Positions 1-8,168 of a DNA stretch of 19,397 nucleotides are shown here, piece by piece. The position numbers were made by a program, and so were the translations under genes. Source of the stretch: Proteobacteria bacterium ST_bin11 (GTDB lineage: Bacteria > Pseudomonadota > Gammaproteobacteria > Methylococcales > Methylomonadaceae); contig MSXO01000072.1 of assembly GCA_002083615.1 (NCBI GenBank), forward strand, positions 1 through 19,397, given 5' to 3'. Below the pieces are notes generated by a model that made no database searches, had not been told where the DNA came from, and was given only the letters and a program-made list of their open reading frames with translations. Every line of letters starts with the position of its first letter. Positions within the stretch are counted from its first letter, which is position 1.

Positions 1-2
1 AA

Positions 3-3000
3 ATGATGCGCTGGTTGATTACTGTTGCCTTACGCCAACGTCTATTAGTGTTGGCCTTGGCTGTGGTACTGGTGATATTGGGTGTGCAAGCCGCCCGGCA
101 AATGCCGTTGGACGTGTTCCCGGAATTCGCGCCGCCGCTGGTGGAAATACAGACTGAAGCACCCGGATTGTCCACAGAGGAAGTGGAGAGCCTGATCACC
201 GTGCCCTTGGAAAACGCGGTCAACGGCACGGCCTGGCTAAAAACCCTACGTTCCAAGTCGGTGTTGGGTCTGTCGTCAGTGGTCTGTATCTTTCAGGAGG
301 GCTCGGATTTGATGCGGGCCAGACAGTTGGTGCAGGAGCGCGTCGCCACCATCACACCACGCCTGCCGGCCGTGGCTCGCGCACCGGTGATGTTATCGCC
401 GTTATCGTCCACCAGTCGGGCGCTGAAGATTGGCGTTTCATCGAAAAAACTATCGCAGATGGAATTGTCCGAATTGGCTTTGTGGACCATTCGCCCACGC
501 TTGATGGCGGTGCCGGGTGTGGCCAACGTAGCCATTTGGGGGCAACGTGATCGGCAGTTACAGGTACTGGTTGATCCTGATCGCCTGGCCGCCAACGGCG
601 TGACGCTGGATGCGGTGGTGCGTGCGGCGGGCGATGCGGCCACCGTATCGGCTGGGGGTTTTGTCGATCTACCCAATCAACGCCTGCCGGTGACACATGT
701 GTCTTCGCTGCAAACACCGGACGATATGGCCCGCACCGTGGTGCAGTTCACTGGCGGTGCGCCATTGCGCTTGGGCGATGTGACTGAAATCGTTGAAAGT
801 CACCCGCCGCCGATTGGCGATGCGGTGATCAACGATGGGCCGGGTTTGCTCCTGATCGTCGAAAAACAACCCTGGGGCAATACCTTGGATGTGACTCGCA
901 AGGTCGAAGCGACCTTGGCGGCTTTGCAACCCGGTCTCCACGAGGTCGACATCGATCCGACTATCTTTCGTCCGGCAACCTTCATTGAACGTTCGTTAGA
1001 TAATTTAAGTGATGCACTGATATTGGGTTGCATTCTAGTCGCGGTCATTCTGATCGTCTTTTTGTTCGAGTGGCGAACCGCCGTGATCAGCCTGTCGGCG
1101 ATTCCGCTGTCGCTGCTAACGGCTGCGGTGGTGCTTTATTTGCGCGGCGGCACGCTTAACACCATGGTACTGGCCGGCCTGGTGATTGCGGTTGGTGAAG
1201 TGGTGGATGACGCCATTATCGACGTCGAAAACATCATGCGCAGGTTGCGGTTGAACCGAGAGGCAGTTCATCCGCTGTCAACTTTCCGGGTGGTCTTGAA
1301 GGCCTCGCTGGAAGTGCGTAGCGCGGTGGTGTTTGCCAGTTTGATCGTCGCGCTGGTGTTCGTGCCGGTGTTTTTCCTGGACGGCTTGGCCGGCACCTTT
1401 TTTAGGCCACTGGCGTTTTCCTATTTGTTGGCGATTCTGGCTTCGCTGCTGGTGGCGCTGACCGTGACGCCGGCCTTGTGCCTGATGCTATTACCGAATG
1501 CCAAGCCACGCCAAAGCGAAGCGCCGCTGACGCAGGTTTTAAAACGGCATTATCGGCAGCTCTTGCCGGCTATCGTCAGCCGTCCGCAATGGGCGACGGG
1601 TTTCCTGATGGTGGCTTTTATATCGACAGCCATCGCTTTACCGCGACTCGGTGAATCGTTTCTGCCCAACTTCAAGGAAACCGATTTTTTGATGCACTGG
1701 GTCGAAAAGCCTGGCACATCGCTGGAAGCCATGCGCCGCATTACGATACAGGTCAGCAAGGAACTAAGGGCGATTCCCGGTGTACGCAATTTCGGTTCGC
1801 ACATTGGCCGAGCTGAAGTCGCCGACGAAGTGGTGGGCCCGAACTTTACCGAGCTATGGATTAGTTTAGATACGGCGGTCGAATACGACAGTACCGTGGC
1901 GAAAATCCAGGCCGTCGTCGAAGGTTATCCGGGTCTGTACCGCGATGTGTTGACCTATCTGCGCGAACGGATCAAGGAAGTGCTGACCGGCGCCAGTGCG
2001 ACCGTGGTGGTGCGCTTGTACGGACCTGACTTGGATGTGCTACGAGATAAGGCGTCCGAAGTCAGTAGAGCTATCAATGATGTGCCCGGCATCGCCAACC
2101 TCAAGGTGGAGCCGCAAATATTGGTACCGCAGATACAGATACGGCTTAAGCCTGACGTGGCGGCCAACTTTGGTTTGACAGCCGGTCAAGTGCGCCGGGC
2201 CGCAGCCACACTAATCAAAGGTAGTAAGGTTGGCGAAATTTACCGTGACCAAAAAGTCATCGACGTGACGGTTTGGGGTGCTGAGCGGGTCCGTCATGAT
2301 CTCGCTGCACTCAGACAACTCACTATCGATACGCCATCCGGGGCACGCGTGCCGTTGGGCGATGTGGCGGACATCTACATTGCACCCACGTCGAACGAAA
2401 TCAAACGAGAAAACGCCTCGCGCCGAATCGACGTTACCTGCAATGTCAGTGGCAACGATTTAGGTGGCGTGGCGAGAGAAATTGAAAGGCGCGTGAAAAA
2501 CCTGACGTTTGCGCAAGGCTATCACCCGGAATTTCTGGGCGAATACGCAGCACGACAAGCGTCCAGCGAACGGCTGGCGTGGTTGAGCTTGGCTTCATTG
2601 CTGGGCATCCTGGTGTTACTGCATGTCGATTTTCGCTCGCTGCGCTTGGTGCTTTTAGTGGCGTTAACCTTGCCGTTTGCGTTGATCGGCGGCGTTGTGG
2701 GAGCGTTTTTAAGTGGCGGGGTACTGTCGCTCGGCTCGCTGGTCGGTTTCATCACCGTACTGGGTATTGCTGCCCGAAACGGCATCATGCTGTTAAGCCA
2801 CTATCGACATCTGGAACAACAAGAAGGCCAGGTATTTGGAGCAGGATTGGCGATGCGTGGCGCCGAAGAACGTCTGGCACCGATACTAATGACCGCTGCC
2901 TGTGCCGGTCTGGCCCTGTTACCGCTAATCCTCAAAGGCAACGTGCCCGGCCACGAAATCGAATACCCCATGGCGGTAGTGATACTCGGTGGCTTGATTA

Positions 3001-3068
3001 CCTCGACGTTGTTGAATCTGTTTTTAATGCCTTCCCTGTATTGCAGGTATGGCAACGCTACAGCATAA
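3..3068 (+). CDS. Heavy-metal efflux RND transporter, CusA/CzcA family
   Basis: Inner-membrane proton-driven pump that would export metal cations through a tripartite complex with a periplasmic adaptor and an outer-membrane channel. The 1021-residue product is close to the usual RND length and appears complete. It starts with MMRWLI and a first membrane helix, then the loop with PLDVFPEFAPP typical of the HME subfamily. Around residues 398-411 the fourth-helix motif GEVVDDAIIDVEN carries the acidic residues used for proton coupling in CzcA/CusA. A second hydrophobic half follows with the late GxxARNGIML motif, and the protein ends in LMPSLYCRYG. The segment DFLMHWVEKPGTSL is more like CzcA (DIALHALRIPGTSL, from memory) than CusA, so divalent cations are plausible, but substrate is inference. 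Two ATGs are adjacent; upstream sequence is cut off. Adaptor and outer-membrane genes probably lie before the window. It converges on the helicase gene. Confidence 0.93.
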   Translation: MMRWLITVALRQRLLVLALAVVLVILGVQAARQMPLDVFPEFAPPLVEIQTEAPGLSTEEVESLITVPLENAVNGTAWLKTLRSKSVLGLSSVVCIFQEGSDLMRARQLVQERVATITPRLPAVARAPVMLSPLSSTSRALKIGVSSKKLSQMELSELALWTIRPRLMAVPGVANVAIWGQRDRQLQVLVDPDRLAANGVTLDAVVRAAGDAATVSAGGFVDLPNQRLPVTHVSSLQTPDDMARTVVQFTGGAPLRLGDVTEIVESHPPPIGDAVINDGPGLLLIVEKQPWGNTLDVTRKVEATLAALQPGLHEVDIDPTIFRPATFIERSLDNLSDALILGCILVAVILIVFLFEWRTAVISLSAIPLSLLTAAVVLYLRGGTLNTMVLAGLVIAVGEVVDDAIIDVENIMRRLRLNREAVHPLSTFRVVLKASLEVRSAVVFASLIVALVFVPVFFLDGLAGTFFRPLAFSYLLAILASLLVALTVTPALCLMLLPNAKPRQSEAPLTQVLKRHYRQLLPAIVSRPQWATGFLMVAFISTAIALPRLGESFLPNFKETDFLMHWVEKPGTSLEAMRRITIQVSKELRAIPGVRNFGSHIGRAEVADEVVGPNFTELWISLDTAVEYDSTVAKIQAVVEGYPGLYRDVLTYLRERIKEVLTGASATVVVRLYGPDLDVLRDKASEVSRAINDVPGIANLKVEPQILVPQIQIRLKPDVAANFGLTAGQVRRAAATLIKGSKVGEIYRDQKVIDVTVWGAERVRHDLAALRQLTIDTPSGARVPLGDVADIYIAPTSNEIKRENASRRIDVTCNVSGNDLGGVAREIERRVKNLTFAQGYHPEFLGEYAARQASSERLAWLSLASLLGILVLLHVDFRSLRLVLLVALTLPFALIGGVVGAFLSGGVLSLGSLVGFITVLGIAARNGIMLLSHYRHLEQQEGQVFGAGLAMRGAEERLAPILMTAACAGLALLPLILKGNVPGHEIEYPMAVVILGGLITSTLLNLFLMPSLYCRYGNATA

Positions 3069-3312
3069 AAATTAAAGGAAGTTACAGGATTTTCAGTGTC
3101 AGAAAACGGGTGACGTGCGGACCTCCAAAGAAGGGAGTTTAAAGAGTTGTTAGTGACTGGTTTTGGCCGTTGTTATTCTGTGAAAATGTAAGTTTGCTCG
3201 CCTAATACCTGACATTCAGCTGATTCAACGAATACATGAACTCTTGAAGTTGGAAAGTATGGCCGACAGCCCTGTAATTGACTTCATTCAAGACAGTTTT
3301 AGCTAATAGACG
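3069..3312. other. Convergent intergenic region, no gene seen
   Basis: This 244-bp gap lies between the ends of the efflux pump gene and the minus-strand helicase gene. I see no convincing coding region, tRNA, strong hairpin or T-run terminator in it. It may be the seam between two modules of the element, since the genes on either side are functionally unrelated, but no repeat marks a junction. Confidence 0.5.
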
Positions 3313-5511
3313 TCATGGATTTTTATTCAGTCTAGCCGCCAGATGAGTAATTCTGCGCTGTGATTTTTGATTTTTCACAGCCATCGCCAGCGCTTTGGGC
3401 TGGGCAATCACGACGACTAATTGTTTGCCACGCGTGACGCCGGTATACAGCAGATTGCGTTCCAGCAGCATAAAATGCTGCATGGCCATTGGAATCACCA
3501 CCACCGGATATTCCGAGCCTTGCGATTTGTGCACGCTGGTTGCATATGCCAGCGTAATTTCGTCCAAATCGCTGAATTCGTAGTCGACCTCCCGATCGTC
3601 GAATAAGATCTTGACCTGGCTTTCTTCAAGATCGATGGCTTTGATCACTCCAATGTCGCCGTTGAAGACTTCCTTGTCGTAGTTGTTGATCCGCTGAATC
3701 ACCTTATCACCCGGCGCATAGGTATTGCCGAAACGGGTAATCTTGGGTTCGCTGTGTCCGTTTAACCGCGCTTGCAATTCGACGTTCAACGACCGCGCTC
3801 CCAGGCCACCGCGATTCATAGGCGTCAGAATCTGCACGTCGTTGACCGGATGAAATTTAAAACGCTGCGGAATCCGTTCGAGGACGACGTGCATCAATTT
3901 TGCGAAAATCTCCTCAGGTGTTTCGGCGTAGAGGCAATAAAAGTCGCTGAGGCTTTCAGTTTTATCCACCACAGGTATTTGCCCGTGGTTAATCCGGTGC
4001 GCATTCGTGATGATTTTTGAGGTACTGGCTTGGCGGAATATCTCTGTCAGACGCACGGTGGCAATTTGACCGGAATCGATGATGTCGGCCAGCACCGATC
4101 CGGGGCCGACGGAGGGTAATTGATCAACATCACCAACAATTAAAACCGCAGCCTCCGTCGGTATGGCTTTTAGCAACTGATTCATCAACACCACGTCCAT
4201 CATCGACGACTCATCGATCACCAAGCAATCGAGGTCTAGCGGGTTTTCGTCGTTATGCTTGAAGGCAAACTGAGTCGGATCGAACTCCAGTAGACGATGA
4301 ACGGTTTTCGCTTCCATGCCAGTCGATTCAGTTAAACGTTTTGCCGCTCGACCCGTCGGGGCGCACAAACCGATTCGCACCCGTTTCGCTTTGAGAATCT
4401 TGAGCAGACTGTTGACCAGCGTGGTTTTACCGACACCGGGGCCGCCAGTGATCACCGAGACTTTATGCTGGAGTACCAGCCGAACTGCTGCAGCTTGCGA
4501 CTGCGACAAGGTCATGCCAGTTTGCCCTTCAACCCAAGGAATGGCTTTATCCGCGTCAATCACACCCCATGTCGCATCACCTTGATTTAATCGGTTCAGA
4601 TGGACGGCACAACCTATTTCAGCACGGTGTAAAGGCGTCAGAAAAATGAATTCGTCGCTGCCGTCGATTTCGGCGATCAAATTGCCTTCGGTTAATTCTG
4701 CCGCGATCGCTTGATCGATAATCGGCAATGGAATTTCCAGTAGCTTCGCCGCCATTTCGCACAGATTGCTGCGAATCGCAGCGCAGTGGCCTTCGCCGGA
4801 CCATTCCTGCAAGACATGCCGGACACCCGCTTGCGCTCGCAGCAGGGATTGCGGGCCGATGCCTAGCTTCTGGGCCAGCGTGTCAGCCGTCTTAAAGCCG
4901 ATGCCGTGAATATCCAGTGCCAGGCGATAGGGATTTTCGCGCACTTTCTCGATGGCCTGATCACCGTAGGTTTTGTAAATGCGCACCGAACGCGAGGTAC
5001 CGACGCCATGGGATTGCAGAAAAACCATGATCTCCCGAATCACTTTCTGTTCAGCCCAGGCACTGGTCACACGCTCCTGGCGTTTCTTACCAATTCCTGG
5101 TAATTCCAACAGACGCTCGGGTGTTTGCTCAATCACATCGAACACCAGCTCACCGAAGGCTTTGACCAGTTTCTTGGCAAAATGGGGACCGATACCTTTG
5201 ACCATCCCTGAACCCAGGTATTTTTCGATACCGTCCAACGTGGTCGGGGGCACGATTTTTAACGAGATGGTTTTGAATTGTTGGCCATGTTGGCGATCAT
5301 TAACCCAGCAACCCAGGCATTCGATGTATTCACCCGCTGTGACACTGGCGGCCGAGCCGATCACCGTAATCAATTCCCGATAACCTTTGACCTTGACCCG
5401 CAACACGCAAAATCCCGAGGCCTCGCTATGAAACGTCACGCGTTCGATAGAGCCGTGCAGTATTTCAACTGGGTTGTCGGCAGAATGTGACGGGCTGGGT
5501 TGGAAATCCAT
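3313..5511 (-). CDS. recD2: RecD2/YrrC-like ATP-dependent DNA helicase
   Basis: A 5'-3' superfamily 1B DNA helicase of the RecD2 type, which works without RecBC. About 732 residues, close to Deinococcus RecD2. An N-terminal OB-like part is followed by helix-hairpin-helix segments (GIGPHFAKKLVKAFG, LPGIGKKRQERV, IHGIGFKTADTLAQ). Helicase motifs follow: Walker A GGPGVGKTT near residue 360, Walker B DCLVIDESSMMD, motif III VGDVDQLPSVGPGS, then HKSQGSEYPVV and YTGVTRGK near the C-terminus. Two starts are possible: TTG at 5517 and ATG at 5511; I chose the ATG because an AGAGA stretch just upstream is better spaced. It begins about 17 bases after yfbR ends, so the two are probably co-transcribed. 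A role in replication or repair of the mobile DNA is inference; symbol given by family resemblance. Confidence 0.93.
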   Translation of the reverse strand: MDFQPSPSHSADNPVEILHGSIERVTFHSEASGFCVLRVKVKGYRELITVIGSAASVTAGEYIECLGCWVNDRQHGQQFKTISLKIVPPTTLDGIEKYLGSGMVKGIGPHFAKKLVKAFGELVFDVIEQTPERLLELPGIGKKRQERVTSAWAEQKVIREIMVFLQSHGVGTSRSVRIYKTYGDQAIEKVRENPYRLALDIHGIGFKTADTLAQKLGIGPQSLLRAQAGVRHVLQEWSGEGHCAAIRSNLCEMAAKLLEIPLPIIDQAIAAELTEGNLIAEIDGSDEFIFLTPLHRAEIGCAVHLNRLNQGDATWGVIDADKAIPWVEGQTGMTLSQSQAAAVRLVLQHKVSVITGGPGVGKTTLVNSLLKILKAKRVRIGLCAPTGRAAKRLTESTGMEAKTVHRLLEFDPTQFAFKHNDENPLDLDCLVIDESSMMDVVLMNQLLKAIPTEAAVLIVGDVDQLPSVGPGSVLADIIDSGQIATVRLTEIFRQASTSKIITNAHRINHGQIPVVDKTESLSDFYCLYAETPEEIFAKLMHVVLERIPQRFKFHPVNDVQILTPMNRGGLGARSLNVELQARLNGHSEPKITRFGNTYAPGDKVIQRINNYDKEVFNGDIGVIKAIDLEESQVKILFDDREVDYEFSDLDEITLAYATSVHKSQGSEYPVVVIPMAMQHFMLLERNLLYTGVTRGKQLVVVIAQPKALAMAVKNQKSQRRITHLAARLNKNP

Positions 5512-5527
5512 ACTCAATAAGCTATCT

Positions 5528-6130
5528 CTAGCGTTTTTTCATCAAGTCATCGAGCGTCAGTCCGCAGTTGGGCGCGAAGGACAGCATAAAAAATCTGACC
5601 TCAGGCTGATCCATTGCTTCAATATCCCGTTCGAGTTGTTCGGCAGCTATTTCAAATTCAGCATTGCCGGCTTTCAATTCGGCCTGGCATTTCAGGTAGG
5701 CGGATATCTTGTCAGCTGCTTTGATGATTTTCTGATGGGCTTCAGACATTTGCTGGTGATCGATCAAAACCCGGAAATCGGGTTGTAATGCTTCAGGCAG
5801 AAGATTCAATAACTCTTGTTCCGCTTGCTGCTCGATTTGCTTGTAGGCACCGAGAATTGCTGATGAATGGTATTTGATGGGTGTGGGCATATCACCGGTA
5901 ATGACTTCAGTGATGTCATGGTAAAGGGCTGCGGTTGCCACGGCATTGGCATCGACTTGACCTTCAAAATAGCGATTTTTGATGAGCGCCAAGGTATGGG
6001 CAATGACAGCCACTTCCCAGCTGTGCTCCATGACATTTTCTTCATGGGCGTTGCGTTTTAGTCCCCAGCGTTTAATCCATCTTAAGCGCGAAAGGTAAGC
6101 ATAAAAATTAGAACTAATCGATGATGACAT
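5528..6130 (-). CDS. yfbR: YfbR-like HD-domain 5'-deoxynucleotidase
   Basis: Cytoplasmic metal-dependent phosphohydrolase that removes the 5' phosphate from deoxynucleoside monophosphates, helping to balance dNTP pools. The 200-residue length matches E. coli YfbR (199). The HD metal-binding set is present: His36 in ENVMEHSW, His71-Asp72 in ALYHDITEV, and Asp140 in KAADKISAYLKC. Arg21-Trp22 in the IKRWGL segment match the substrate-specificity residues of YfbR, and the GDMPTPIKY segment is also shared. The ATG start is preceded by AAGGA, somewhat far upstream. It is the first gene of a minus-strand pair with the RecD2-like helicase. Such nucleotidases occur both in chromosomes and on mobile elements, so this may be cargo or host DNA; the sequence does not settle this. 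Confidence 0.93.
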   Translation of the reverse strand: MSSSISSNFYAYLSRLRWIKRWGLKRNAHEENVMEHSWEVAVIAHTLALIKNRYFEGQVDANAVATAALYHDITEVITGDMPTPIKYHSSAILGAYKQIEQQAEQELLNLLPEALQPDFRVLIDHQQMSEAHQKIIKAADKISAYLKCQAELKAGNAEFEIAAEQLERDIEAMDQPEVRFFMLSFAPNCGLTLDDLMKKR

Positions 6131-6211
6131 GGGGTTCAGAAGTCCTTGGTTTGTTCAAAGCAGATTAAAACACTGCAGCGCAATAGCCTTAATCTTACTG
6201 CCGCTGAATCG

Positions 6212-6234
6212 TTATCCCCAAATTCTGTGGATAA
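6212..6234. promoter_or_regulatory. Inverted pair of DnaA-box-like sites
   Basis: TTATCCCCA (6212-6220) and TGTGGATAA (6226-6234) face each other with five bases between. The second is a perfect match, on the minus strand, to the DnaA consensus TTATCCACA; the first differs at one position. The pair lies in the divergent gap between yfbR and the DUF6794-like gene. It could tie expression to DnaA or be a chance dyad. There is no larger box cluster or AT-rich unwinding region to call an origin. Confidence 0.4.
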
Positions 6235-6250
6235 CATTGTTTAAAATATA

Positions 6251-6269
6251 GGGTTAGTTCATCTAACCC
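6251..6269. repeat. Short perfect inverted repeat (7 bp arms)
   Basis: GGGTTAG and CTAACCC are separated by five bases. The dyad lies about 27 bp before the start of the DUF6794-like gene and just after an A/T-rich stretch (TTTAAAATATA) that could hold a promoter -10 element. It could be an operator or a leader hairpin. Read on the minus strand the A/T-rich stretch follows the hairpin, as in a terminator, but no gene upstream on that strand needs one. Confidence 0.45.
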
Positions 6270-6295
6270 GCTGTTCTACTTAAAGGCTTATCAAA

Positions 6296-6583
6296 TTGGG
6301 CAATAATTGGTCATCAATACACCGTGACGTTTTACATCCACCAGTTACTGTGGCGGAAGCTGTCGCTCGGTTGTTACTGGTTCTGGAAAAGAAGGACCAG
6401 CTGACAATAGCGGCAATGGAACCGAACAACCTGATAGACCTGCATTTCGGGCTTGGACTGGCGATTCGAAATGCCTACGACCTCCATAATCCGGATAATC
6501 CGTTACTACTTGAATGTGCCACGTCCCATCCTGATGACGCTGCACTTTTCATCATTCATGCTCTGTGGCAACGGCTACAGTAA
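6296..6583 (+). CDS. Small DUF6794-like protein
   Basis: A 95-residue soluble protein of unknown function. The pattern HPPVTVAEAVARLL near residues 14-27, then LHFGLGLAIRNAYDL and HPDDAALFIIHALWQRL at the C-terminus, matches my memory of the DUF6794 family, in which a short helical domain ends in a HPDDAS..I...LW..L signature. No enzyme motif is visible. The start is TTG at 6296: an in-frame stop lies at 6281-6283 and the next ATG (6416) would remove the first half of the domain. TAAAGG at 6281-6286 gives a good ribosome binding site nine bases before the TTG. The next gene follows after 24 bases in the same frame, so the two form an operon. Confidence 0.75.
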   Translation: MGNNWSSIHRDVLHPPVTVAEAVARLLLVLEKKDQLTIAAMEPNNLIDLHFGLGLAIRNAYDLHNPDNPLLLECATSHPDDAALFIIHALWQRLQ

Positions 6584-6607
6584 ACAACCACTTTACGGAT
6601 CAACAGA

Positions 6608-7489
6608 TTGCCTGCGTTACGCCTTACCTTTGGATTTTTTATCGTTCTATGCTGGAGCGGTGCGCATGCTCACCCCGGTAAGGTTAATACCGAAGGTTGC
6701 CATACCCATCGAAAGACGAGTGAATACCACTGCCATCAAGATCGCATCAAGGCAAAATTGGAACCGGTCGTGCCACCCAGTCAAACAGCGCAGCCTCTTG
6801 CTCAAGTGCAAGCCAGTATGGAGTCGAAAGAGCTTTTTAAGCTTGATTACGAAGGATTCACCCTTTGGATTGATTGCAAAGAACGAGCCGCTATCCGATT
6901 TCGCTATACCGCCCAGCGAGACAATGGCAATGTAAAGCGCTACGATCATTTCGAGTTGGGGCCAGGTGCACCAGCAGCGTGCCAACAGTTCAGTAGCCAG
7001 GCCTACGGCAATGGCTATGACCGTGGTCACCAAGTGCCCGCAAATCATCTTGATGACTCGGTCAATGCGATCCATCAATCGAACTATATGGCGAACATCT
7101 TGCCTCAAACCTCGCAGATGAATCGAGGTGCCTGGTTGCTTACGGAGGAAATCATCGAGTGTTACCGAGATATTGATGATCTCTTAGTCCTAGGCGGCAT
7201 AATCTGGGGTCAGGATACCAGCAACGATATTTTTGCTTCCAGTCATGGCGTACGCACCCCCGACTACTTTTACAAAGTGATCGTACGGGGCACTGGCGCC
7301 GATGAACGGGCAATTGCCTGGGTAGTGCCGAATTCCACTGAGGCCACGAAACGCAATCTGGATTACTTTCTGGTATCGATTGACGAACTGGAAAAACTTA
7401 CTGGGGACCAATTTCCAGTTGCGGATTATGCAAAACATGACAAGCCAGCCACCAGCTGGTTAATTCCATACGGCTGTAACAAAAGTTAA
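6608..7489 (+). CDS. Secreted YHYH-domain plus NUC-type non-specific endonuclease
   Basis: A 293-residue exported nuclease expected to cut DNA and/or RNA in the periplasm or outside the cell. It starts with a signal peptide (residues 1-21, ending GAHA), then a short His/Cys-rich YHYH-type segment (GCHTHRKTSEYHCHQ), a linker, and a ββα-metal endonuclease domain. The DRGH motif gives the catalytic His141, and Asn172 in QMNRGAW is the probable metal ligand; this 31-residue spacing resembles His89/Asn119 of Serratia nuclease. The start is TTG at 6608, since no in-frame ATG precedes the signal peptide; ACGGA at 6595-6599 is a plausible binding site. No immunity gene is evident, as expected for an exported enzyme, unless the DUF6794-like partner upstream has that role. 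Confidence 0.88.
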   Translation: MPALRLTFGFFIVLCWSGAHAHPGKVNTEGCHTHRKTSEYHCHQDRIKAKLEPVVPPSQTAQPLAQVQASMESKELFKLDYEGFTLWIDCKERAAIRFRYTAQRDNGNVKRYDHFELGPGAPAACQQFSSQAYGNGYDRGHQVPANHLDDSVNAIHQSNYMANILPQTSQMNRGAWLLTEEIIECYRDIDDLLVLGGIIWGQDTSNDIFASSHGVRTPDYFYKVIVRGTGADERAIAWVVPNSTEATKRNLDYFLVSIDELEKLTGDQFPVADYAKHDKPATSWLIPYGCNKS

Positions 7490-7559
7490 TCCTGGCATAG
7501 AGTGACCAGCTAGGCTACTAGTCATGAGCACTCAGTGAATTGCCATTGATAAGCAACCC

Positions 7560-7588
7560 TTGCCATAAGTTTTCCTTCGCTTTATCAT
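7560..7588 (+). promoter_or_regulatory. Predicted sigma70 promoter for the HTH operon
   Basis: TTGCCA at 7560-7565 and TATCAT at 7583-7588 are separated by exactly 17 bp, each one mismatch from the sigma70 consensus. They lie 47 bp before the HTH regulator start and after the end of the nuclease gene, so transcription of the regulator cluster can start independently. Predicted by eye only. Confidence 0.55.
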
Positions 7589-7634
7589 TATAAAAATTCA
7601 TCGAGATCGATTAATTATTCACTCAATATGGCAT

Positions 7635-7904
7635 ATGATCACCTGTCGACTGTCAACGATCCTTGGATCCAAACGCCTTAAAGTCGCCGATGTTTGTCAC
7701 GCAACAGGCATCGCGCGGGCGACGGTAGATCGCTATTACTACGATCAGGTAAAAAGCTTTGATCGCGAGGTCCTTGCCAAATTGTGTCGCTATTTGCAGG
7801 TAAAGCCGGGGGATCTACTGGTATTGGTCGACCAACAAGATCTATTTGAATCGTGGGAACAGCCCATTCAGCCCAGCGAACCGAAAATCAAGGGAGGCGT
7901 ATGA
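7635..7904 (+). CDS. XRE/Cro-CI-type helix-turn-helix regulator
   Basis: An 89-residue DNA-binding protein. Residues 5-65 form a compact XRE-like fold: the stretch LKVADVCHATGIARATVDRY holds the helix-turn-helix, and CRYLQVKPGDLLVL is the final helix typical of the small HTH_26-type regulators. The C-terminal 20 residues are a charged tail. It probably controls this accessory cluster or the transfer operon downstream. A good -35/-10 pair precedes it, although the binding site before the ATG is weak. The stop overlaps the next gene's start (ATGA at 7901-7904), so the two are translationally coupled. Whether it represses or activates cannot be seen. Confidence 0.85.
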   Translation: MITCRLSTILGSKRLKVADVCHATGIARATVDRYYYDQVKSFDREVLAKLCRYLQVKPGDLLVLVDQQDLFESWEQPIQPSEPKIKGGV

Positions 7905-8119
7905 TTGAGCGCGAGGTGAAGGTTTTGCTTGATGCCAATGCGGTGAAGCAAGTCCAAGTTCATTATGCCGTGATGGCACAAGGTTACATGGTGGTCATCA
8001 ACGGACAACCATTGGAAACGACCAAACGTGAAACCAAGGAATTTAAAACCTTGGACGCGGCAGCCAAACAATTATTCAAACTGGGGATTGCGGATTTTTC
8101 AGTCAAGCTAAAAACCTGA
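7901..8119 (+). CDS. Small conserved-looking protein coupled to the HTH regulator
   Basis: A 72-residue protein without a recognised domain. It begins MIEREVKVLLDANAVKQVQV and ends in a segment where FKTLDAAAKQLFKLGI is followed by a short strand (DFSVKL). This β-β-β-α-β-like arrangement resembles small proteins I recall beside partition or regulatory genes of plasmids and ICEs; that is impression, not proof. The start at 7901 is chosen over an in-frame upstream ATG (7853) because GGGAGG at 7892-7897 is ideally placed and the start overlaps the HTH stop. It probably works with that regulator, possibly as a modulator. Confidence 0.78.
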   Translation: MIEREVKVLLDANAVKQVQVHYAVMAQGYMVVINGQPLETTKRETKEFKTLDAAAKQLFKLGIADFSVKLKT

Positions 8120-8168
8120 ACTGGCTGAATAAACCGACATACCAATTTTTTGCTTCAAGGAATTCGAA

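Noticed and set aside
2579..3142. Open frame of 187 codons on the plus strand over the end of the efflux pump gene
   Set aside because: It is a shadow frame of the pump gene, with Arg/Cys-rich composition, no domain and no binding site.
6131..6295. Replication origin at the DnaA-box pair
   Set aside because: Only two boxes are present, with no iterons, no larger AT-rich unwinding element and no replication initiator gene in the window.
7853..7900. Upstream ATG (7853) as the start of the 72-residue protein
   Set aside because: It lies deep inside the HTH gene without a binding site, while GGGAGG and an ATGA overlap support 7901.
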